Below, piece after piece: positions 27,001-39,040 of a DNA stretch of 64,000 nucleotides. This DNA comes from Monoplex corrugatus. Taxonomy: Eukaryota; Mollusca; Gastropoda; Littorinimorpha; Ranellidae. The notes beneath the pieces were generated by a model that saw only the letters and a list, made by a program, of their open reading frames with translations, was not told where the DNA came from and made no database searches. Numbering within the stretch: the stretch's first letter is position 1; each line of letters opens with the position of its first letter. Location of the stretch: positions 16,665,517 to 16,729,516 of the forward strand of contig JAPXFY010000015.1 of assembly GCA_030674185.1 (NCBI GenBank). Reading direction: 5' to 3'. A program made the translations under genes and the position numbers.

Positions 27001-27375
27001 CCTCAGTAATGCAAAAAGTAAAACCCCTAGTCATCTCAGCACACAAAAAAGACACAATTTTGTCAGTAGACGTATGAGGAAAAAAACACAAATTTGTTAA
27101 ATAACCTTACTACCTTAACAATAAAACAACCCAATTTTCTGAGTACCAGCTATCAACAACAAAAATCCACAAAAACTCACACAGAATGATCGTCCCAATT
27201 TTTGTGAATAACATTAATAGGGAAAAATAATGACAAAAGACAAAAGAAGAAATTAAAAATTTTGATTCTCTCCACAACAAACATGTTGATTTTATCAGTG
27301 ACAGAATGCAGTGGCGGTGGAAAGAGACACCCTTAATCAACCCTGGGGATAATGACAGTCTTGGACAAACAGCCA

Positions 27376-27475
27376 TTACCAGACGACGCATTTGTGCTCT
27401 GGGTTCATGTAGCTACCTTTGGCGCAGCTGAAGGCCTGTGCAAAGTCCGCAGAGTTCTGCAAGGATCCTATGACT
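27376..27475 (-). CDS. M13 peptidase exon 19 (last)
   Basis: Acceptor ccacag. The first base completes Arg, then [20 protein letters not shown] and [12 protein letters not shown], and stop at 27378-27376. The ending C-x-V-W is the M13 hallmark. Confidence 0.97.
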
Positions 27476-30400
27476 CTGTGGACACAGTCATTTCAATATA
27501 AATTTGAAAATGAATTTTGAAGATTGAATGACTAAGACGATAAACGGAATTAAAAAACGTTCTCTGACATCGTACTTCATTCATGCTAACAAATGGTTAA
27601 AATACATATGCTCTAAGGCTCCATTTCCCATACTAATATTGATATGCATATGAACATATCTTATCAGTAATGAGTTAAGCAGCACATGTTATCAGTCATG
27701 AGTTAAGAGGTTGAGTTAATGAACATTTATGTTCAGTTATCAGACAAATATGCATACAATTTTTTTCACCAACACGTTTTCAAAGAAAGATGCATATGTT
27801 TTCTTTTTCAACAACATGATGATAACTAGAAAAAAAAAATATAGACAGAACGCCCTGAGAAACCACGGGATGGACTACTGGCCATAAAAATTTGCTTTGA
27901 TTGTCTGTTTCTTTCTTTCTTTAATTGATATTGCTTGTTTGTTCTCTAGTTTGACAGACAAGACAGGCATTTTGGAGGAATACTGTACTACTTTCACCCG
28001 AATCTTCCTTACTGGCTAGTCTGACAGAGAAGACAGGTGTTCTGGAGGAATAATATACTACTCTCACCCGAATCTTCCTTATTGGCTAGTCTGACAGACA
28101 AAGACAAGCGTTCTGCAGGAATAAGATGAACACTCACCTGAATCTACCTGGACTGTGCACACCTGTTAGGATACGGTTAAGTGCACTCTGCCTCCGCATG
28201 TTGCTGCACCAGATCTGGAGACACACATGCCCGGTACCAGTCATCAGTCCGTGTGCAACAGTCACTGATATGTGGTGTCACTTTTATTTGTCATTCGCTG
28301 TTTAAGTTCTTCAGTTCATCGTGCAGTATTTGTAAATAAGGCGAATGATTTCACCTGAACACACACACACACGAAGCGCATGCGTGCGCGCGACGCACAC
28401 ACATACACACACACGCACGCACACACGCGCGCGCCCACATAACGCACACACATGCCCACACACTTCCAGTCGATATGAAAACTTGAACAATCCAGACAAA
28501 AGCAACTTTGGAGATCTACTCAGACGTGGCTTGGTTCAGAAAAAGAAGACAAAAAACAAAAACAAAAAAACCCACAAAAAAACACATCAACACAACTAAA
28601 TACAAATGGAAGAAAATAATCAGATAGTGGTTCACCAATTAGGGTGAAAAGGAAGGAAATAATAAGTCACTCAATTCCCTGGCAGTTCAAGTGAACAAAC
28701 TGACCTGTGCAAAGTTGATGAAGAAGAGCTGGTTGTTGTCAAAGTCCAGGCCAGGTAACAGATGCTCCTCCACCCCATGCCTCTCGTCCCTCACCCACCC
28801 TTCCTGTACGCGACTAGCTGCATCTGTATAAAGGCCTAATGAAACAAGACTGATACCAAAAACTTGAACTGTGTTTCCACAACACTCAAAACAATGTACT
28901 CCATCCTGAAGGAGCAATGCTACACTATGATAAACAACAACAGAGGATACGCCTGCAGTAAACCATGACAGACTATCAACATGAACTGTGTTTCCACAAC
29001 ACTCAAAACAATGTACTCCATCCTGAAGGAGCAATGCTACACTATGATAAACAACAACAGAGGATACACCTGCAGTAAACCATGACAGATTATCAACATG
29101 AACTATGTTCCACAACCCTCAAAACAATGTACTCCATCCTGAAGGAGCAATGCTACACTATGATATTCAACAACAGAGGATACACCTACAGTAAACAATG
29201 AAGATATCAACATGAACTGTGTTCCTACAAAACACAAAAAATTTACTCCATCGTAAAGGAACAATGCTACACTATCATATAATTAAAAAGATGATACACT
29301 GCAAACTTTGTTGTAAATGGTTAGGAAATCGAAATAACAATGTTCATGGTAAAGGAATGTACACTATGTTATGAACATTTATAAATACACCAAAGTAGAT
29401 TAAAAACGGCTTAAAAACGCATTGTGCACAGAATTCTACGAAACAACAACATTCTAAACAAATCAGGATGCACATATAACCTGTGCTATGATTTCTCTCG
29501 TAAGGAAGGCAGTATTATCACATATTTTTTTTAAGTGCTACATGTCAGATGATTCTGGGAAAGGGTACAAATATTGTTGAAGTCAAAATGCGTCATTTGT
29601 ACAAACATTAGATTATTTGAAACTGTAATCTTGTTTTTTTATTGTTATTTTTGTTTAAAACCCAGCCGACTGAGTAGAGTCCATATCAGGGCTATAAACA
29701 TACACATCATTTCAAAACATACACAATACTTCAACAGGAAAGAAAAGGAAAAGAACATGAAACACACATATCAATGCATTTGCACACATAATCTAAGATG
29801 TCCCTGGCGTTGACCACTACGTCCAATTTATCGCACAAAGGATTTAAAAAACATACCCGAATACAATTTCAAACATAACTGAGGACACTAAAACATACAA
29901 AAACGGGCCTAAATTACCTAAAATTGCTTCCGCATATTTCATTCTCGTAATCCTTTTTAAGGTCGTCGAAAATATGTGCACATATTAGTATGTAATTTAG
30001 TAATCTTTTTTTTGAAACATGTATTTTTAAAAGCAAACTGAAAAAATAATTCTACCAAACATCATTTTGTTGACATGATATCTTATCACAAAATACCAAA
30101 TAGAAGAATATAATGCAAAATAAAGATGGAGTTTAGACAACTTTAGAGCAAAATAGTGGTTATTTCTATCTTTAGTTTCAGATGAAGTTTAACATGATTC
30201 CTTTTTTTTTTTATTCATGACATATGAACATGTTTTCTCTGTAACCTACCCCTGTATGTTTGCATATTTGTCTTCTACTTGTTGGCAGTGCCGGTACGTC
30301 ACGCACAGACATCTTTTGTTGATGATGTGGGTGTCTCCATGTGCTTTAAAATCAGTCTTTGGTGCAATTTTTTTGTTTTTGCTGATATTGTCTTTGTAGC

Positions 30401-33361
30401 TCTGCTGATATGGTCTTTTTAACTCGTTAAAAATGAATATAAAAAAATGAGTAAATAAAAATAATGTTTCATTCATTTCGATCTTACCCTGTAACTCTGC
30501 TTCAGACCACCATTGTCTGCGATGTTTTCTCCTTGTGTGTTGACTCCGTTCACCTGAAAAGAAAGTCCATGATGGGATTAATTGTATCATAGGTGATGAC
30601 AGCATTGTTATGACAATCAACTAAGAAAGTTATCTTCTCTAATGATGACGAAAAACCAGCATAGATAGCGGCTTTAGCTGATCGTAACTGTGGCATTTTT
30701 CACTTTAAATTTGTATTATGGCAAAGATAAAAGTGTATCTAGACTTTCTCAAGGTATTATAAAAGTCTTTCATTTTGAGAGAATTTACGCATTTTCCTAT
30801 CTCTCTTAGAAGTATACTCATTTTGATGAAATATTAGCTCAATACCACTGAGTCTATCTAAACAAAGAATACGAAAATATAAGGTGAATCAGTTATGACT
30901 TATTAATCATATGATCCACTAACATTTATTATAATGTACAAACAATTCAAGCAGCTAACTTTCTATTTACAAAGCAACATCCAGGAGAACAAACTGTACT
31001 ATGGCATAACAAGAAGCGTACTATTAATATAAAGGTTTTTATGTAGCGATGTTCTCTGAAACACATTTGGACTTAAGGTGCATGGATTCACACAGCGCTT
31101 AACTGATGTATAATCAGACTTTTTTTTAAAGTGAAGCATGGCGAACTCAAATAGTTACGCGAGCTGACTACATTCATTATGTTGTTGCCAGTCTACATCT
31201 TTGTTGGACGGCATGCTAGATGTTTTCATGGTTCCATAAGCCAGCCATTGACATGACTTACAAGATCTTTAATGTGTGTATTCGATATCATGCAAGGATA
31301 TACATACAAAGTGGATTTAGTCATCGGCAGGTTTGCACGCATGGTAAACCCGTGAGATGGGGAAAATCTCCACCCTTTACCCACCAAGCCATGGTGTCCA
31401 GGCTGATTCAACCCACCCAGGAACTTTTAATTAAAGTCTGGCGTTCATCCACTTGACTGCCTTGTCTGTATTAAACGCTCAGGCCTAAAAGCCATGGCTT
31501 GACAAGATAGAACCGCTTGCCGAATGGACAGATGACAAGGTTCGTGTCGTACCGCCCAATTCACTCAGCTGAACCTGTTTCGTCCTTCTTCAAGGACGAG
31601 GAAGGTAAAGCAATTAAAGGGAAGAGATGAGCTTGTCTCACGGTGCCAGAGTAGTTGAAGTCTCTAACACCTCGCTCCCCAGTGAGCGCTCAGCTTATGT
31701 GATCTTAATAGTACTTTTACATTCATACTACGACAACATTTACTGCTTATTTACTAACCAGGTCCACGTAAAATTACAACTGCCAGTTATGCGTGATGTT
31801 ATGCATGGTTTTTCAAAAACCAAAGACATGAATATTAAAAGAAAAACAAAGAGGTAAAGTTGGGAGGGGGAGGATGGAAGGGGAACACCAGCAAAACGAA
31901 CGAAAGACATGGAAAAATTAAAAGGGAAAAACAAAAATGCTGAATGCTGTTTGTATGCACTGTAGATATAATGAACTTAAAACATGAAAACACCTATCTC
32001 CACAACCAACAGCAGCAACATCACTAAAATTACAACAAAATCAAACACACAGGAAAGCGGGAGACAACGACAATGACAACTAGCTTTTGTTTTCAATAGT
32101 TACTGGCTTAAAACAAAAACCACGTTTCAAACTTTATATGCATTAAAGTTTGATATGCAAAAACCACAATTGGCATAAATCTGACGTAAACTAAACTATA
32201 ACTACAAAAGAAAGACATTGATAAATCAACAGCATAAGATACAAAATATCAAAAGTATCGACAATACATGCGTTATCACTTGAGATAGACAAAAAACAGA
32301 CAGAGAGAAGAAAAAGAAGAGGAGAAAGGGGACATGCGAAAAGAATGAGAATTTGAGTTTGAGTTTGCACGAGAGATTTATTATATTGGATTATTTCATA
32401 TTCGCTTCTTCCAAATCTATCAGTGATGATCTGGCAGACTATTTGAGCCTGTGCAAAATCCTATGCGCTGTCAAGGTCTCGAAACATGAGCATGGAAGTG
32501 GAAACGGGGGACCTACGAAACACTAAGCTGATACACAAAAAGGATCAGAGCAATACAGCCAACAGATCAATCTTTAATGTTAATGTTGAGGTCTCATTCA
32601 AGACATCAGATCGTAAGTCCACAGCTCTATCAACAGAGCCACACAATCAAAACAACGGTGTGGTGTGGCCCACTGGAGGGTCGAACCCCTGACTCTTGTG
32701 TTGTCAGCATGGCAGGGACAAAAAAAAAAAAAAAAAAAAAAAGCACTGACCGAAGAAGACAAGAACGAAAACGGTAAAGTGTCGAGTGTTGTGTGGTGTG
32801 ATGCGGAGAAGCATGGTGTAATATGATGTGATGTGATGTGGTGTAATGTGGTGTGGTGAAGCGTGGTGTAATGTGGTGTGGTGTTATGTGATGTGATGAA
32901 GCGTGGTGTAATGTGGTGTTGTGAAGCGTGTATGCAGTGGTGAGGTGGGTAGTGTGTTGAATCGTGTGGTGTGTGTCGTTTGAGGTGTTGTTGATGTGTT
33001 GTTGAGCTGAGCTGAGCTGAACTGAGTTGTGTTGTCTTTTCATTGTTGCCTTGCGTTGTGTATGTGTGCGAGTGTTCGTGTGAATGTGTAAGAGAGACGG
33101 CAAGTGAGTACAGGAACATTCTCATCATCACTATGACAGAATCAGCCGAACACAAACGACAAAGCAAACAACTGAACACTGTATCGGCTAAAGCGAACAA
33201 ATAGAAAACAATTCAAAATATAGAAGTGTAGGTGCAAAGTAACACAACGACTTCAACATAAACTTCAAAAAATGAAATCTTAGTAATTAAAAATACAAAA
33301 GAAATGCGTTGATAAACAAGTCATCTAATTTCAGAGGATTAGAGAGCGAGCGCGCAGCGAG

Positions 33362-33426
<65 letters not shown>

Positions 33427-34933
33427 CAGAGACAGAGACAGAGAAGAGAGAGAGAGAGACTTACGTTGGGCAGTTCCACCTCATGCTTTGGGAAAGAAAG
33501 AGAAGATTTGTGAGAGGTTTTATAAGACAGAAATACGTAATGCGATGTTTTCTTTTAAATCAGACTTGTTTGTTCCATCTACCTATTCTAACTTTGTTGA
33601 AAAGAACAAAAAACTGAAAGTGACTCACCTCTGACTTACTGACTGACTGACATATTTATAAACTTGACGAACAAGCCAATGAAAACATCGACGATCGAAA
33701 TGACTGACTTACTAACTCAGAATTTTTTTTTCAAAGTGACATGCCTTCGTTCAGACAATTAGAAACAAGAAACACATGAAAATAGACTAAGAACTGACAA
33801 AAAAATACTAAGAACTGACAAACAAGACAGTTGCAAATGAAATCTTAGGCCAACTGGCCTTTGTTGATCATATGCTCAAAGACAACCCCAAAACAAGCAT
33901 TGGTGACTTTCCCCAGCGCAACGAACGGACTAAGGGAAGTAATCAAGTTTGGTCGTTTTGTCCTAAATCTGGTGAATTTGTTACTTTGTTGTCGTTCTTC
34001 GTGCACTTGACCAAAAAAAAAAGTTTGCAGAATTATGTGCCCATCTTGTCAATTAAATACATGTTCACGTATTTCTGGTTTTATTGACTCGTTTCTTGAT
34101 TGCTTTTCCTTGTTTTCGCTCGTCTAATTTTTCGGATTTGTGTACGCACGCTGATTTGCTTACAGCAGGTTCCTGCACAATATGCATACTCCATCCTGGG
34201 TGGACGTGCGTGCTGGGTGTTTTCAAGTCTCCATAAGCCACCAGACACTGACATGACTTACACGACTTTGACGTTTGGATTTAATGTACTGTATGCGTAT
34301 AAACGCAAAGGAGGGGTTTAAGCATTTTACATGTCTGGTCAGAAGAAACTCCGCCCTTTACCCACTAGGCAGGAGATACCCAGGCAGGATCGAACCCAGA
34401 CATTTCTGACAGAAAATCGACGTCTTACCCACATGACTATCACTCCCATCGATGTTTAACATATTTCTTACGTTCATGTCAGCCTCCGGGACAGTATAGT
34501 TTCCATACTGGTTGATGATACACTGAGCTCTCCCCTTGAATTTGTCTATGGCCTCGTCACTCCACCACTGCTGTAGGTTGCCGTGCTTGTCGTATTGACG
34601 ACCTGAAGGGTGGACAGAAAGACAGATATTACAAATATATATACACATGTACATGTCATTATGCAAACGTGCAAACACACACACACAGACAAACATGCGC
34701 ACACGCAGGCATGCACGAGCAGGCATGGACGCGTGTATATACAAATAAGTATACATAAACATATGACGCGCGTACGTATGCACGCTCACACACAGATCAC
34801 GTACGTGTATGAGAGCTTATACACACAGTGCGCACTTACACGTGCAAACGCAGACATGTACATGTACATAATCAATCGCAGACTACTTATGCACACACAT
34901 ACACATCACACACACGCGTGCACACTCACACTC

Positions 34934-35021
<88 letters not shown>

Positions 35022-36517
35022 ACGAATAGAATAAACAATATCCACACGTTTGCACTCGAACACTATACACAAACATACATACACACATACAAACACGCAC
35101 ACAGATGAAGACAGAGACAGAGAGAAAAGAAACAGACAGACAGAATCAAAGGAAACTTACCTCTGTCATCAAATCCATGTGTGATCTCATGACCGATAAC
35201 GACCCCGATAGCCCCAAAGTTCAGAGACCTGTAACAAGAAGAGTATTTCATGAAAACACACACACACGCGCGCGCGCGCGCGCACGCACAAACACTCAAA
35301 TAGTACTATAACTAATACGCTTGCTATTACTATCATCACTACCACTGCAGTCCTGTCCCTGCCCTCTGGAAACAAAAGCTATAGCGTACAATGGCACTTA
35401 CTCTCAACCTGCATACCTGACCTGTGGTGTTCCACAAGGATCTGTCCTTGGCCCTGTTCTTTTCACTCTTTACACCTCCCCCCTGTCCACCATCATCAAC
35501 TCCCACTCTATAAAACACCACTTCTATGCTGATGACACCCAACTTCAAGACAGTGACTCACCTGATAATATACAGCGCCTGTTGACTCGCACCACTGAGT
35601 GTTACTCGGACATTAAGAACTGGATGACGTTCAACAAACTTCAGCTTAATGACGACAAGACAGAAGCTATCCTCATTGGCACCCGTCAGAAACTTTCTCA
35701 GCTGCCTCCTCTTTCTCTCCATTATGTAACACATCAGTCCCAATTTCTGATTCAGCTAAAAACCTTGGTGTCTGCATTGACTCTACCCTCTCCATGAACA
35801 ATTTTGTTTCTCAAACTGCCAGATCTTGCTACTATCATCTCCATCGTATAAGGCTGATCAGGAAGTATCTCTCTGTCGAAACAACTGCAAAACTCGTTCT
35901 CTCCTTCATAATGTCTCGCATTGACTATTGCAATTCACTCCTGTCTGGTCTTCCTGCCTCCACCATTCACATCCTACAGCGCATTCAAAACAATGCTGTA
36001 CGGCTTGTACTCAAAAAGAAAAAAGCTGACCACATATCTCCTCTCCTGGCACAACTTCACTGGCTCCCTGTATCAAAGCGCATACAGTACAAACTAGACA
36101 CCATGTGCTACAAAAGCCTCAATAACGTAGCCCCCGATTACCTGTCAAGCCTACTTGAGATCTATCTTCCCTCACGTACCCTCCGCTCTGCCTCCGATCC
36201 TCTGACTTTTCGCTTTCCACGCACTAAGCTCAATACCTATGGTCCACGAGCCTTCTCTGTTTCTGGTCCACTCTCCTGGAACAAACTTCCTCTCTCAGTC
36301 CGTCAGCAACCTACTTTTGTCTCCTTCAAGTCCGCTCTCAAAACTCACCTTTTCTCCTCCGCATAAAATCCTAACCTCACTCAACCCCCCCCTCTGCAGC
36401 CTGTCTCCGCTCGGAGGGGAATCACATGGTTATAATATATAATTGTATATGCTATGCTCTCTATAATTTTCCATTGCTTTTATTCTTGCTTTTATTCTTT
36501 CTCCCCATTTATAGCCA

Positions 36518-36573
<56 letters not shown>

Positions 36574-36978
36574 CGTGCGTGTGTGTGCGTGCGTGCGTGC
36601 GTGCGTGTGTGTCTGCTTCAGCGCTTAGATTTGATTTTATCAAGATTTTGCGCTATATAAATATTGTAATTATATTATTATTAAATTATTATTACAAGTT
36701 TCTCTTTGTTATTGGCGCTGCTATTTCTGGTAATGATGACGATGATGACAACGAGGAAGAAAGAAGAGAAGAAGAAACCAATGATGATGATGATGATGAT
36801 AAGATGATGAAGATGAAGACGACGACGAAGATGATTACTGGCGATGATGAGAAATTACTTACAAGACACACAATAGACATCAAACTAGTGTCTTACTTGG
36901 GGTAGGTTTTACTGAAGAACGGAGGCTGCAGAATGCCGGCTGGAAACACTGCCAACAGATATACCACCAGTTAGTGCG

Positions 36979-37051
<73 letters not shown>

Positions 37052-38958
37052 TGTGTGTGCGTGCGTGCGTGTGTGTGTGTGTGTGTTTGTGATTTCTTTT
37101 ATTTGTTGAAAACCTTATCAATCTGTGACTTTTGAACAGCCAATAATCTTACATCAAATATCATTTTAAATAACTTATTGTTTATGACTGATAGGATAAG
37201 ATAAAGATAAAGATAAAATGTTCAATTTCTGATTTGTTACAAGAGACAGATGATCATCAAAAGGTCCACTGACTGTTTTACAATTTTACTGTGGATTTCT
37301 ACTTTACCGATGACAGTTCCTCACACAAAATGCCAAGAATCTTGGGGAAGCATTTAATTTCCAGTGTCTGAATTGTTTTATTGAAAATCTGTTGTCAGTA
37401 ATACCTCGCCAGCGTACAGGGTTTAACTGCAGACTTATAGTATGTGCCATCATAGTATGAAGACTATTTCCAAACAGCAAGATTAATCTGAATGGCCTAA
37501 CAATTACGACTGTGTTCATGAAATCACAAATTTGTGTTCGTCATCTATATTCTGGGATTCCATCCCTCGAGGCATTTTTGATGAGGGAACGGGATGTCAT
37601 GCAAAGGCTGTAGCGTCGTCTTCAGCTATATGAAACTGAAACTCTTGTTCTTGTTATTTTTCCATTAATCACCTTGAAAGACTGCCATGACTTCTCATAC
37701 TCACTGATTTGATTTCGCTGAGCATTGTAATAGGCGTTGACAGTGGAGGGAGCTGATCCCCACCTAAAAGGAAACAGAAACTACAATGAAGAGAAAATAT
37801 TCGTGAAAATGGTAGTCTGACCCCTAAAGGGTCATCATCCAGATCGTTTTTGTCATTATCTATCATCTTTATCATCACTATTACAATCTACAGTATTACC
37901 ACTCTTCACCACATCGTCGTTATTGCCAATCACTTCCAAACATTATGACAACCATCATCATTACCATGGAAGATCGTCATCACCACCACTATCATCATTA
38001 TCACCACCACTATGAAAATTCTTATCACCCCGAAAATCATCATCATTATCACCATCTTGAAAATCATCATCATCTTCATCACCACCACCACCATCATCAT
38101 CACCATGAAAACCACCATCACCACCACCACTATCACCATCATCATCAACATGAAAATCATTATCGCCACCACCAACACTATCATCACTATGAAAATCATC
38201 ACACCACCATCATCACCACCACCGCTATCATAATCATATTCACCACCACCACCATCGTCACCATCACCGTGAAAATCACCACCACCACCACCATCATTAC
38301 CGAGACTGTTATCATAACTATCACCTTTCCCCTCCTCCTCGCCTCAAAAAGGGCAATAACAAACAAACAAACAAACAAACAAACAAACAAACAAACAGCT
38401 ACAGATAACTTACTGATCCTTGTCGACAGGTTCTCTCAGTTGACGAAGATTGAAGCGTATGGACTGTTCCAAGTTGGTCACCACGTTATTGAAGTAATCG
38501 TCCACGTTGTATGTGTACTGCACGTCAGTCAGCAACAAGTCTGTATTATTTTTCGTACGCATACACGCACACATGCACGAATGAACACATTCATACAAAG
38601 CATGCACGCACGCGCTCGAACACGTATCCACACAGACGAACACACATCTGTACTTATGTTCAAAGATACGAACGCACAGAGACAGGCAAATACACGCGCA
38701 TAAATGCACAGGCATAAATACACACGCACACACGTGCACGAACACACAAGCACACACACACACACACAAAAGCATACACACGCACGCACACACACAAGCA
38801 CGCGCACCCCCGCGTCAACACACAGCCTTACATTCTCATAAAGTTGTGTCAAATAGGTGATGTTGAGCACTTCATCTGGATATCCGATCTTCTCGTTGAT
38901 ATAGTTATTCTGAAACACACACACAAATAGAAATAATTTGGTACAACGAAAAGAAATC

Positions 38959-39040
<82 letters not shown>

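Larger units (their letters stand above)
22300..27375. other. Intergenic / peptidase 3' flank, no gene seen
   Basis: No protein-coding segment is recognised on either strand. Besides a TG tract and a LINE tail, the stretch is A/T-rich. The part just below 27376 should be the 3' UTR of the minus-strand peptidase gene; candidate reverse-strand AATAAA signals include 26324-26329, but none stands out. Between 26560 and 27300 the motif 'cacaattttatcagt' recurs in degenerate form. Confidence 0.45.

Noticed and set aside
32598..33200. 200-codon minus-strand frame rich in His and Thr
   Set aside because: Produced by GTGGT/GATGT repeats; no domain and no splice context.
34380..34450. Minus-strand tRNA gene
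   Set aside because: The tRNA-like head belongs to a repeated SINE family and is not a complete tRNA.
37945..38703. 252-codon His-rich plus-strand frame
   Set aside because: It is generated by CAT/CAC triplet repeats, lies in an intron, and overlaps exon 11 of the other strand.
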